The notes under the pieces are model-generated. The model worked only from the letters and a program-made list of their open reading frames with translations, did not search any database and was not told where the DNA came from. From assembly GCA_035296905.1 (NCBI GenBank), contig DATHAA010000007.1, forward strand, positions 35,368-99,367: DNA of 64,000 nt, in the 5' to 3' direction. The position numbers and the translations under genes are program-made. Shown one piece after another: positions 50,497 through 59,420 of this stretch (positions within the stretch are counted from its first letter, which is position 1; every line of letters begins with the position of its first letter). The DNA is from DATEOR01 sp035296905. GTDB lineage: Bacteria; Actinomycetota; Thermoleophilia; Gaiellales; Gaiellaceae.

Positions 50497-50964
50497 GTGA
50501 GCACTCCGACGGTCTCCCGCGGGGCGGAGCTCGACACCTGGGTCAGCTTCCTACGAACGCACTCCGCGATCGTCGGGAAGCTGAACACCGAGCTCGTGGC
50601 GGACCACGGGCTGACGATCAACGACTTCGAGGTCCTGCTCCACCTCTCGTGGGCACCCGAGCAGGCCATGCGGCGAGTGGACCTCGCCTCGAGCGTCCTC
50701 CTGACTCCCTCCGGGATTACACGCCTCCTCGACGGGCTCGAGCGCTCGGGCTTTGTCGCGCGCGAAGCGTGCGCGACCGACCGGCGCGTCGTCTACGCGA
50801 AGCTGACCCCGGCCGGGAACGAGAAGCTCCGGGCCGCGCGCACGACGCACCTCGCCGGCGTGCACCGGCTCTTCGTGGAGCGCTTCAGCGCGGACGAGCT
50901 CGCGAGCCTCGCCAGTCTCCTCGAGCGCCTTCCCGGCGCGAACGGCGACAGCGCGGACTGCTAG
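50497..50964 (+). CDS. MarR-family transcriptional regulator
   Basis: 155 residues, a winged helix typical of MarR: ADHGLTINDFEVLLHLS (about 29-45), recognition helix SSVLLTPSGITRLLDGLERS (about 65-84) and the wing VAREACATDRRVVYAKLTP. It begins with a GTG at 50497. Divergent from the ABC exporter with only 17 bases between start codons, so binding there would switch off both genes; MarR proteins often repress such an exporter until a ligand appears. Its end overlaps the double ATPase gene by 4 bases. Confidence 0.92.
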   Translation: MSTPTVSRGAELDTWVSFLRTHSAIVGKLNTELVADHGLTINDFEVLLHLSWAPEQAMRRVDLASSVLLTPSGITRLLDGLERSGFVAREACATDRRVVYAKLTPAGNEKLRAARTTHLAGVHRLFVERFSADELASLASLLERLPGANGDSADC

Positions 50965-52496
50965 AGCGCGAGCACGTCGTCCGCCTCGGCGACGACGAGC
51001 GGATCGTGGGTCGCGCAGATGACCGCGGCACCGCGCACGCGGGCGTAGCGCCCGAAGAGCGCGCCGACCGCGAGCGCGTTCGCCTCGTCGAGCCGCGCGG
51101 TGGGCTCGTCGGCGAGGAGGAGCTTCGCCTCGGCGGCGAGCGCGCGTGCGATCGCCACACGCTGGCGCTCTCCCGCCGAGAGCCGGGCGACACGCTGTTC
51201 CGCCCGCTCGGCGAGCCCGACCTCGGAGAGCGCATCGAGCGCGCGCTGGTGCGCCTCCTCGGGGCTCAGTTCCCGTAGCGCGAGCGCGACCTCCACGTTC
51301 TCGCGCGCACTGAGAAACGGGGTCAGTCCCGGATCCTGCGGGATGAACGCGATCGGGTCGCGCCGGAGTGCGGCGCGCTCTTCCCGTCCCAGCCCAGCCA
51401 GATTCGTATCGAGGACGCTGACGCTCCCTGCGCTCGGGTCGCGCAGTCCGGCGACGATGTGGAGAAGCGTCGTCTTCCCCGAGCCGGAGGGCCCGGTCAG
51501 CGCTGTCAGCCGGCCGCCGCGGAAGTCGGCATCGAGCCCGGCGAGGACGACGGTCTCCCGCGCGCCCGCCCCGTAACGCTTGCCGACCCCGCGCGCGTGC
51601 GCGATCACGGCGCCGTTTTCACCTGCCGCCGGAGCCGGGGCCTGTCCGTCCCGAGATCCGGGCTGCGCCGGCTCGCCAGCGGCCGAGACCACGATCCCCT
51701 CGTGAGCGAGCTCGGCGCGCGCCCGCGAGCCGATCCGGGCGCGGACGAGGAGCTCCTCCGGCAGGCGCACCCACCCGCCCCGCGCGACGACGAGCGTCTC
51801 CCCGTCTCCCCGCTCCGTCTCCTCGCTCACGCGGCCGTCGCGGACGCGGACGGTCCGGTCGGCGATGGCTGTCGACTCGACGTCGTGGCTGACGAGCACC
51901 GTGGTACACCCGTGCTCGCGGGCGAGCTCGCCGATGAGCTCGTACACGAGCCCGGCGCTTGCGGCGTCGAGTTCTCCGGTTGGCTCGTCGGCGAGAAGGA
52001 GCCTCGGGCGGTGCGCGAGCGCTGCGCACACGGCGACGCGCTGCTGCTCGCCGCCCGAGAGCTCTGCGGGTGGCGCGGTGCGCTTATCTGCGAGACCCAC
52101 GCGCTCGAGGAGCTCGTCGGCCCTCTTCTCCCGCTCTGCGCGGGGCGCGCCGGCAAGGCCGAGCTGCACGCCGAGGAGCTCGCGGGCGCTCAGGTCGGGG
52201 TCGAGTGAACGGGAGTAGTGCTGCTCGACGTAGCCGGTCGTCCGCGAGCGGTACTCGGCCAGGCGGCGCGACGACAGGCGCCCGAGGTCGGCGTCGAAGA
52301 CCTGTGCCGTGCCCGCGGAAGGTCGCTCGAGCCCCGCGAGAATCCGGAGCAGCGTCGACTTCCCGGACCCGCTCGGGCCGAGAACGACGAGCACCTCCTT
52401 CTCCTGCACGGAGAGGGTCAGGCCCTGCAGCGCCGCAGCGTGTCCCTCGGGCGTTGAGTAGACGCGGAAGAGATCGCGGACCTCGACGGCGCTCAA
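50961..52496 (-). CDS. Double ABC ATPase of the MacB/LolD type (two fused nucleotide-binding domains)
   Basis: 511 residues with two full ATPase cores. Core 1 has Walker A LGPSGSGKSTLLRIL (about 39-53), signature LSGGEQQRVAVC and Walker B LLLADEPTGELD. Core 2 (from about 300) has LTGPSGSGKTTLLHIV, LSAGERQRVAIARAL and LLLADEPTARLD. A linker of about 70 residues separates them. Single LolD-type proteins normally dimerise, so this is a fused dimer. TTG start at 52496, overlapping the FtsX permease gene by 4 bases; the two form one system. Confidence 0.9.
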   Translation of the reverse strand: MSAVEVRDLFRVYSTPEGHAAALQGLTLSVQEKEVLVVLGPSGSGKSTLLRILAGLERPSAGTAQVFDADLGRLSSRRLAEYRSRTTGYVEQHYSRSLDPDLSARELLGVQLGLAGAPRAEREKRADELLERVGLADKRTAPPAELSGGEQQRVAVCAALAHRPRLLLADEPTGELDAASAGLVYELIGELAREHGCTTVLVSHDVESTAIADRTVRVRDGRVSEETERGDGETLVVARGGWVRLPEELLVRARIGSRARAELAHEGIVVSAAGEPAQPGSRDGQAPAPAAGENGAVIAHARGVGKRYGAGARETVVLAGLDADFRGGRLTALTGPSGSGKTTLLHIVAGLRDPSAGSVSVLDTNLAGLGREERAALRRDPIAFIPQDPGLTPFLSARENVEVALALRELSPEEAHQRALDALSEVGLAERAEQRVARLSAGERQRVAIARALAAEAKLLLADEPTARLDEANALAVGALFGRYARVRGAAVICATHDPLVVAEADDVLAL

Positions 52497-55400
52497 ACCG
52501 CCCTCCTCGTCGAGAGCGCGACCAGCCCCGCCGTGAGCACGCCGTACACGGCGCAAGCGAGGGCGACGAGACGCCAGTCCACCGCAATCGCGAGCGGCGG
52601 CTCGGGCAGAGAGGCGCCCGCAGTCAGCGTGACCAGGTCGACGGCGAGCACGGCGAGAAGCGCAGCCGCAGCCAGCCCGCCGAGTAGCCCGAGGACGGCA
52701 ACGAGAACCGCGCGCAGGCGCAGATGCCGCCTGAGAGTGCCCGGCCCTGCACCCTGCGTCTCGAGGTCGAAGAGCTCGCGGCGCTCGTCGCGCGAGTCTC
52801 CGGCGAGCAACACCGCGAGCCCGACAAGGGCAAGCAGGAAGGCGACGATCGCGGCTCCCGTCAGCGCGGCCAGCGAGCCGCGGGCGAGCGGGTCGGCCCG
52901 GAGGCGATCCTCGATCTCGGCGCGCGAGGAGACGGAGAGCGGCGCGAACGGCGGCCGCTCCAGCTCGACGCCGATGTCCTTGGGCCCGGCGAGCCAGAGC
53001 TCGTTCGGCACAGCGGTGCCGGGATTGGCCGCGTTCATGGCGACGTAGAGCGAGCGCTCGTCTCCGAGTACGAAGTCGCCGTAGACCGATGGGAAGCGTC
53101 GAATCGTCCCCACAACGCGAACCGGGACGGAGCCGCCGGGGAGCCGAAGCGGGAGGATTCCGCCGGAGCCAGCCGCGGCCGCCAGGCCCGGCGTCGCGAC
53201 TACTGCAGGGGGCGCCGCGTCGGTTGCCTGGCTCGGCTGGAAGCGCGGGTTCGCGGCCTCATTTGAGAGCAGGAAGCGGAGCCTCGACCCGGTTGCGTCG
53301 ACGTTGTCGAGGCCGATCCAGCCGGAGTAGTCCGTGATCAGGTTCCCTCCGGCGGTCGCCGGGGCCAGCGTGAGCACCCCGTCCACGCGCGCGAAGTCGC
53401 CGTGACCCTCCACCGACAGCGCTCGCGAGAGCTCGAGCGCGACGATCCGCCCGCGGTGGGCGTCGGGCGGGATCGCTGCCCTCAGCGTCCCGGTCCCCGG
53501 CCTCGCCGTCCCGAGGTCGATGCGCGCAAACAGATCGTCCGGCTCGAGCACGACCGCCGTGAGCGTGACCGCTCCCCCGCGCAGGGTGTAGGGAATCGCA
53601 AGCTCCGAGGAGTCGGCCGGGAGCGGAGCGCCGCGCAGAACCGGGGACGGGCTGGGCTCGAGGCGCTCGATCAGCTCACCGCGGGAGAGTCGAGAGAAGC
53701 GGTCCTGCCAGCCGTCGAGCTCCGCGATCGCGTCCGCGGGTACCCCGAGCACGGTCAGCTGGTCGGGCCCTCCCGCGCTCGCGGTCTGGCGGAGAACGGG
53801 CGTCACCTCCGCGCCCAGCGCCTCGTAGCTCGAGACCGGAGCCGCTACGAGTGGCGCGACGAGCCCCGTTGGGGACAGGTCCTCCCGCACGGTGAAGTCC
53901 TGGGGCACGGCGTAGGCGGCCTGCTCGGAAAGGCCGTCGTCCAGAGTCGAGCGGTAGACGACCGCGAAGAGGCCGAGGCCGAGGCTCGCCACGAGGAACG
54001 TGACCGCCACAGCCGCCCGGCCGGGACTCCGTGCGAGCGAGAGCGCCGCCAGCCGCATGTGGATCCGTCCGCCGCGGGCGACGCGCTCGAGCAGGCGAAG
54101 GCCGGGCACGAGCAGGCGCGCGGCCGCGACGGCGACGACGAAGGTCACGAGGCCCGGGAGGAGCAGAAGGAGCGTGCCCGTGCCGCCGCCCTGGCCCAGG
54201 GCGCGGGCGTCCGCATCTCCACGCGCGAACACGAGGACGACGGCGAGGAGCGCCCCGAGAGCCGCTGCGTCGAGCGGAGTGAAGGTGCGCCCGCCGAGCG
54301 AGATCCCCGGAACGCTGAGAACGAGGATCAGGACGAGAGCCCCGGCGAGCGCGAGCGCGGCGGCGGCGGCGAGGCCGGAGCCCGCGAGCGCCGAATGGCC
54401 GAGCACGGCGCCAGGCGGGGACCCCGCCTCGTCGGCCAGAAGCGCGGTGACCGCGCTGCCAAGCGCCCAACCCACGACTGCACCGAGAAGCGCAACTGCG
54501 GTCGTCTCGGCGACCGTCACCAGATGCACCTGCCAGCGCCGCGCTCCGAACCAGGTCAACCGCTGGCCGGCCGCCTCGACGTCGCGCCGCATGCCGACGG
54601 CCGCGAGCACGGCGAACGCGAGCAGGAGCGCCGCCACCTGTCCGCCGACGAGCAGGAGCCTGCGCCCGGCGACCTGCCCGGTCTCGCGCGCCGCCGCGAG
54701 CTCGGCCACCGGGGCGGAGAGGTCGAGGAAGAGCGAGCGGGCACGCAGCGTCGACTCCGCACGCACCGCGCGCGTCTCGAAGCTGTCGATCTCCCAGGGA
54801 TGGATGCTGCGCGGCGCGAGCGGCACTGACCAGGCGTACGTCCGGTAGATCGCCTGGAGCTGGGGCAGGGCGGAGAGCTCGTCGAAGCCCTCGGCGAGGA
54901 GGAAGGGCGGTTCCGCGACCCCGAACGACTCGCCCACTCGCGTCGCCTTCGCGCCGGGCAAGAGGCCGAAGGGGAGCGGCGATGTGAGGTCTCCCTCGCC
55001 CACCTTGACGAAGCGGAGGCCCGGCGCGCTTGCGATCTCGCCCGTGCCGCCGAGCTGGACGACCTCGCAGCGCTCGGGCGTGCACTCGCGGGGGTAGCGG
55101 CCCGAAGTCAGGCGCACCCAGCGCGAGACGTCGTCAACGGCCCCGAGGTTCGTGAGCGCGCCGTCGATCCGAAGGAGCTTGTACTGCACCGCGCGCACGG
55201 GCTCGCCGGACGCGAGATCGGCGAGGCTGCGAACGACGAGGGGCTCGAGCTCCTCGCGCGTGACGCCGTTCCGCTGCAGGCCGAGGTCGGCATACGTGAC
55301 TGCGACGGCCCGCTTGGACGCGGGTAATCCACCGAGCGCGCGCCCCGCAGCCACGTCCTGCGCGACCAGGCTTCCTCCGAGCACGACCGCCAGCGCGCCG

Positions 55401-55507
55401 GCCGCCGCGGCGATCCCGAGCGCGAGCAGCAGGGCACTGCCGGGCCGGTGCCGCAGGCGCGACCACGCGAGCCCGAGCGGATACCCCACCGAGCGGATCG
55501 CCTTCAC
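52493..55507 (-). CDS. FtsX/MacB-type permease, double-length
   Basis: 1004 residues. After an N-terminal helix (SALLLALGIAAAAGALAVVL) comes an extracytoplasmic domain of about 200 residues, a first FtsX core (helices from about 285 to 450), a second signal-like helix (AVAVTFLVASLGLGLFAVVY), a second large extracytoplasmic domain and a final three-helix FtsX block (about 890-1000). This two-core layout acts in MacB-like mechanotransmission or lipoprotein/peptide export. Its partner is the fused ATPase after it. Divergent from LysR. Confidence 0.88.
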   Translation of the reverse strand: MKAIRSVGYPLGLAWSRLRHRPGSALLLALGIAAAAGALAVVLGGSLVAQDVAAGRALGGLPASKRAVAVTYADLGLQRNGVTREELEPLVVRSLADLASGEPVRAVQYKLLRIDGALTNLGAVDDVSRWVRLTSGRYPRECTPERCEVVQLGGTGEIASAPGLRFVKVGEGDLTSPLPFGLLPGAKATRVGESFGVAEPPFLLAEGFDELSALPQLQAIYRTYAWSVPLAPRSIHPWEIDSFETRAVRAESTLRARSLFLDLSAPVAELAAARETGQVAGRRLLLVGGQVAALLLAFAVLAAVGMRRDVEAAGQRLTWFGARRWQVHLVTVAETTAVALLGAVVGWALGSAVTALLADEAGSPPGAVLGHSALAGSGLAAAAALALAGALVLILVLSVPGISLGGRTFTPLDAAALGALLAVVLVFARGDADARALGQGGGTGTLLLLLPGLVTFVVAVAAARLLVPGLRLLERVARGGRIHMRLAALSLARSPGRAAVAVTFLVASLGLGLFAVVYRSTLDDGLSEQAAYAVPQDFTVREDLSPTGLVAPLVAAPVSSYEALGAEVTPVLRQTASAGGPDQLTVLGVPADAIAELDGWQDRFSRLSRGELIERLEPSPSPVLRGAPLPADSSELAIPYTLRGGAVTLTAVVLEPDDLFARIDLGTARPGTGTLRAAIPPDAHRGRIVALELSRALSVEGHGDFARVDGVLTLAPATAGGNLITDYSGWIGLDNVDATGSRLRFLLSNEAANPRFQPSQATDAAPPAVVATPGLAAAAGSGGILPLRLPGGSVPVRVVGTIRRFPSVYGDFVLGDERSLYVAMNAANPGTAVPNELWLAGPKDIGVELERPPFAPLSVSSRAEIEDRLRADPLARGSLAALTGAAIVAFLLALVGLAVLLAGDSRDERRELFDLETQGAGPGTLRRHLRLRAVLVAVLGLLGGLAAAALLAVLAVDLVTLTAGASLPEPPLAIAVDWRLVALACAVYGVLTAGLVALSTRRAV

Positions 55508-55538
55508 CTCCCGAAACGCTGCCAGAGAGTGAGCATCA

Positions 55539-55563
55539 CAACCACTGAATCTTCTTGTGGTTG
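55539..55563. promoter_or_regulatory. LysR-type operator dyad
   Basis: CAACCAC and GTGGTTG face each other across 11 bases. A second dyad, GAATCTT (55547-55553) and AAGATTC (55567-55573), overlaps the -10 of lysR. Both lie in the 70-base gap between lysR and the FtsX gene. The layout fits an autoregulatory LysR site. Confidence 0.45.
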
Positions 55564-55565
55564 GC

Positions 55566-55571
55566 TAAGAT
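55566..55571 (+). promoter_or_regulatory. -10 element for the LysR gene, leaderless type
   Basis: TAAGAT lies six bases before the ATG at 55578. Confidence 0.45.
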
Positions 55572-55577
55572 TCGCTT

Positions 55578-56519
55578 ATGCTCGACGTTCGACGGATGCG
55601 GGTGCTGAGCGCGGTCGCCGAGCACGGCTCGATCGCCGCTGCCGCCCAGGCGCTCGCCTTCACGCCCTCGGCGGTCTCCCAGCAGATCGCGACCCTCGAA
55701 CGCGAGGCAGGCGTGGCTCTCGTCGAGCGCGGTCCACGATCCGTCCGCCTGACCGAGGCCGGGCGCGCCCTCGTCGCCCACACGGACGGAATCGTCGCCA
55801 GCCTCGCGGCCGCCGAGGCCGAGATCCAGGCCATTGCGGGCCTTCGCGGGGGGATGCTCCGCCTTGCCTCCTTCCCCACCGCCTATGCGACGATCATGCC
55901 GCAGGCGATCGCGGAGTTTCGCCGCCGCCACCCGGCGGTCGAGCTCTCGCTGACCGAGGCCGATCCGCTCGCGAGCCTGGCCCGCATCAAGTCGGGAGAG
56001 CTCGATCTGGCGCTCATGTACGAGTACGACTACGTCCCGTTCCCCGAGGACGACTCGGTCGAGCAGACCTATCTGCTCGACGATCCCATTCGCGTCGTGC
56101 TCCCGAAGGGACACCGGGCAGCCCGCCGGCGAGCAGTGAAGCTGGACGAGCTCTCCGAGGAGTCGTGGATCACCTCGACCGCCAACTCCTCCTGCCACGA
56201 GTTCGTCTCCCGCGCATGCCGAGACGCCGGGTTCGAGCCCTCGATCGGCTTCGAAAGCGACGACCACGGCGTCTGGCAGGGGCTCGTCGCCGCGGGAGTC
56301 GGCGTCGCGCTCGCCCCCGAGCTCGCGCTCGAGACGCTCTACCCGGGCGTCGAGGCCCGGCCGGTGGCCCTGAGCCCGCTGAAGCGGCGGATCTTCGCGG
56401 TCAACCGCGCCGGTGGACGCTCGCCGGCGATCGAGGCCATGCTCGAGGTGATCGCCGAGACGATCGCGGCGCGCGAGGAGCGGCCCGCCGTCGAGCCGCC
56501 CCTCGCATCGCTTCGGTAG
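55578..56519 (+). CDS. LysR-family transcriptional regulator
   Basis: 313 residues. N-terminal winged helix: MRVLSAVAEHGSIAAAAQAL and AFTPSAVSQQIATLEREAGV (about 26-45, recognition helix). The C-terminal periplasmic-binding-like effector domain starts near GGMLRLASFPTAYATIMP (about 94-111). The ligand is unknown. Divergent from the FtsX permease operon over a dyad-containing gap, so it may regulate that operon as well as itself. Convergent with the M36-like peptidase gene. Confidence 0.92.
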   Translation: MLDVRRMRVLSAVAEHGSIAAAAQALAFTPSAVSQQIATLEREAGVALVERGPRSVRLTEAGRALVAHTDGIVASLAAAEAEIQAIAGLRGGMLRLASFPTAYATIMPQAIAEFRRRHPAVELSLTEADPLASLARIKSGELDLALMYEYDYVPFPEDDSVEQTYLLDDPIRVVLPKGHRAARRRAVKLDELSEESWITSTANSSCHEFVSRACRDAGFEPSIGFESDDHGVWQGLVAAGVGVALAPELALETLYPGVEARPVALSPLKRRIFAVNRAGGRSPAIEAMLEVIAETIAAREERPAVEPPLASLR

Positions 56520-56521
56520 AG

Positions 56522-57397
56522 CTAGAGGATCCCCCGGTCCTCGAACGCGCCACGGGTGGCGTTGGCCGCCGAGTTCCCGTAGAGGCTCCGCGCAGCAGCC
56601 ACGGTCGCACTGGCCGCGGCCGGCATGGAAGTGTCGGGCGCGAACGAGAACTGCGCCTCGAGGATGCGCGTGTCCGCCTTCACGTGGCCGAGCGCGCCGC
56701 GAATGTCCCACAGTGCGCGCGACGCGAACACGTTCGAGACCGTGGCCGCCCAGTAGTCGCCGAAGCCCTCTCCGATCGAGCCGGCCTCGGCTGACGTGCC
56801 GAAGGTTCCGTCGGGCTGCTGCCATTCTTGAATCGCGTGCCCGTACTCGTGCAGGATCACCTCGGCGTCCTCGGCGTCCTCGGCGTCGTCGACGCCGCCC
56901 TTGCCGAAGCGAACGACGTCATGCTTGTCCCACGAGTACGAGTTGTCGATCCCGATCTGGTCGATGCGGATGTCCTGCGACTGCTCATTGACAGGACGAC
57001 GCGCGAGGCCGAAGCCGAGGCTTTGGATGTACGTCTGGGCCGTGGTGACCCAGTAATAGGCCATCACCTGCTCGAAGCGGTCGTCGTCGCGCGTGTACAG
57101 GAACGAGTTCGTCGAAGAGAACGCCGCCTTGCCGGTGTTGCTGCGGACGTTGGCCCAGTCGCCCTGGAGGTACCCGCTCCCGTCGAGGTTGGTGAGGGTC
57201 ACCGTCCGGTACGCGGGGTTGCAGCGCCGCGTAGTTCGCATCCTTCTGGTCGGTCAGCGACTGATCTTGCAGGGTCGCAATTGGATTCGGCGAGAGACGC
57301 GGCCCGACCCGGTCGACGGGCTCGGCCCCGCGCCGGCCGGCTGGAGGACGACGACGGCGACCGTCGCCGCGATGAGCAAAGCTGAAAAGCGCCGCAA
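56522..57397 (-). pseudogene. Secreted M36/fungalysin-like metallopeptidase with two homopolymer frameshifts
   Basis: The zinc motif VILHEYGHAIQEW and the downstream Glu in GSIGEGFGDYWAA are present, as in M36/thermolysin-like peptidases. The intact frame runs 57241-56522. Upstream in two other frames lie a signal peptide from a TTG at 57397 (RRFSALLIAATVAVVVLQPA, after GGGAGG) and RLSPNPIATLQDQSL. A missing G in a G-run and an extra C in a C-run join the three pieces into one protein of about 290 residues. Errors or a young pseudogene explain this equally well. Confidence 0.7.
56861..56887. repeat. Three 9-base tandem repeats inside the peptidase gene
   Basis: CTCGGCGTC is repeated three times and encodes an acidic EDAEDAED stretch just before the HEYGH zinc motif. 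Slippage here would add or remove three residues without changing the frame. Confidence 0.7.
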
Positions 57398-57455
57398 AAG
57401 AACCTCCCTGTGGTCCCGAAAACGGACCGCAGCGTAGCGCGCCCGGCGAAAAGGC

Positions 57456-58466
57456 CTAGCTGGCCGCGCGGGTTTCGACGCCTAGCAACGTGCGGGCACC
57501 GCCCGCGGCCTTCGCGCGATAGGCGGCGATATCCGCCGAGCGGTAAAGGTCGTACGAGGAGCCGAGGTTGATCGCTGCCCGGGCGACGCCGCCCGAGAAG
57601 CTGTACGGACCGCGTTGGTTGAGCGCTTCCTGCGCCCGCTCGGCGACCTTGATCGCATCGTCCGGGTTGGCACCCGGAAGGATGACCGCGAACTCGTCTC
57701 CGCCTAGTCGACAGGCGACGTCTCCGCCGCGCGACGACTCGACCAGGGACTCTGCGAGAGCGCGGAGCGCCTCGTCGCCGGCCGGGTGGCCGCCGAGGTC
57801 GTTGATCCGCTTGAGACCGTCGAGGTCGACGACGAGCAGGCTGAGCTCCTCGCCGTTGCGCTGGCTACGGGCAACAGCTGCGTCGAACTGCTCCTCAAAG
57901 AGACGGCGGTTGTAGAGGTTGGTGAGCTTGTCGCGCGCGGCGAGCTCCTTCATCTCCTTGTAGAGCATTGCGTTCTGCACCGCGGGCGCGACGACGTTGC
58001 AAAGCGCCTGGCAAAAGTCCACGTCGGCGGCGTCGAACTCCCGGTCGAGCTGGTCGACGACCTCCATCATTCCGATCGTCTCGCCCCCTGTGATCAGCGG
58101 GAGCATGAGCAGGGCCTTGCGGTCGCGCGCCTCGAGGAGCGCGCGTTCGGCGGGGTCGTCGTTTTCGTTCGAGACGCGGATCTGGATCGGCTCCTGCGTC
58201 TCGAGCACTTGCTTTGTCGCCGGGAAGTCGACGAGCCGGTAGATCTGGCCGCCCTCCTCGGTGATCTCGTTCGCGCCCTCGAGGTACTCGACCAGCATGA
58301 TCAGCTCGTCCCGTGCGTTGTCCCAGAAGGAGATCTCGGCCGCGGTGGCGCCGGTGAGCTCGGTCGCCTGGTCCGTAAAGGCACGCAAGACCTCGCTCAA
58401 TTCAAGGGTCGAAGAGAGCTTGTGAGAGACGTCGAGCAGCGCCTGAAGCCGGTTTGCCGGAGCCAT
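57456..58466 (-). CDS. Diguanylate cyclase with GAF sensor domain
   Basis: 336 residues. N-terminal GAF domain (about 15-165, RLQALLDVSHKLSSTLELSE at the start, LPLITGGETIGMMEVVDQ inside), then GGDEF (about 178-330) with DKLTNLYNRRLFEEQFD, VVDLDGLKRIND and the active-site CRLGGDEFAVILPG. RGGD, five residues before GGDEF, matches the RxxD product-inhibition site. It should make cyclic di-GMP in answer to a GAF ligand. No EAL domain. Stand-alone gene. Confidence 0.93.
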   Translation of the reverse strand: MAPANRLQALLDVSHKLSSTLELSEVLRAFTDQATELTGATAAEISFWDNARDELIMLVEYLEGANEITEEGGQIYRLVDFPATKQVLETQEPIQIRVSNENDDPAERALLEARDRKALLMLPLITGGETIGMMEVVDQLDREFDAADVDFCQALCNVVAPAVQNAMLYKEMKELAARDKLTNLYNRRLFEEQFDAAVARSQRNGEELSLLVVDLDGLKRINDLGGHPAGDEALRALAESLVESSRGGDVACRLGGDEFAVILPGANPDDAIKVAERAQEALNQRGPYSFSGGVARAAINLGSSYDLYRSADIAAYRAKAAGGARTLLGVETRAAS

Positions 58467-58540
58467 ACGGGACTTATCGGGATTCGGGGCGAAACGCTTG
58501 AGAGTGGCTAGGATCGGTGGATCTCAGGGAGGGAGAGGGC

Positions 58541-58690
58541 GTGCAAGCGACCGTTATCCACGAAGGCGGCGGCCGGAAGTCCTCAAGTACGAAGAGATCC
58601 CCGACCCCACTCCGGCCGACGGTAGGTGCTCGTCCGGCTCGAGGCCGCGGGGATCAACCACTTCGACCTCAACCAGCGCCAGCAACGCCC
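58541..58690 (+). pseudogene. N-terminal fragment of a zinc-independent quinone/alcohol oxidoreductase
   Basis: GTG behind a good ribosome-binding site gives QATVIHEGGGRK. After one frame change it reads VLKYEEIPDPTPADG, and after another VLVRLEAAGINHFDLNQR, the typical start of MDR quinone oxidoreductases. The NAD(P)-binding domain is absent. Confidence 0.6.
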
Positions 58691-59420
58691 CTCTTCTTCC
58701 CCTTGCCCAAAAGGTGTTTCTCTTCTCGCCCAAATTCCCATCCGGGGGGAAAGCTGCTAGATCGGGCGCTGGACGCCTAACTCGTGCCACGTAAAAAATG
58801 AGACACGAGGCGTTGGGTCCAAAACCACACCACTCGGAGGGTTCCATCCATACTGGCGCCAGCCGCTGAGTCGATATGCCGGTCGCAGGATGAGCAAGGT
58901 TCCGGCTCGGATTTGGCTACGCCCCCGTTGCGGGCAAGCGCGAGCGCATCGTCCAGAGCTCTGACGAGAGCCGCTCGGCGTCACCACCCACTCGGCCAGA
59001 CAGTGTCGTATGAGGCAACGACCGGCGACATCATCTTCGACTAAGCGGTGCGGTTGAACCGGCGTTGGAAGGTCCGCGCGAGGAAGGTGCGCGGAAAGCG
59101 CATGCCTCGGTACGTCCGGGTCGCACCTCAGGTCTTGCTGCGTGCCCCCGGGCGTACTAGGGTTGTGGCCTGCGGCGGAGGAGGGTCCCGTTTCTCCCGC
59201 GAGAGCCGCTGCTTCGGCGCCGGCGCCCCGGCCTCCTCCGCCCAGCCATTTGTTACGTCATGCGGGGCCGAACCGCCGTTTCCCCTTTCGCGCTGCCGAC
59301 GTCGCGCGCGCTTGGTCGGCAGTGCGGGTTCGATCCGACCCCGCACTATTAGATCGGCAAGATCGGCGCCGCTCTTACTACTTCCGCCCGAGCAGCCGAG
59401 CGACGGAGGGGATCGCCGCC
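58691..59420. other. No recognisable gene
   Basis: All six frames break up into short pieces without domain-like sequence. A short frame ending at 59044 (TVSYEATTGDIIFD) could be the end of a lost gene. The stretch may be decayed or badly sequenced. Confidence 0.5.
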
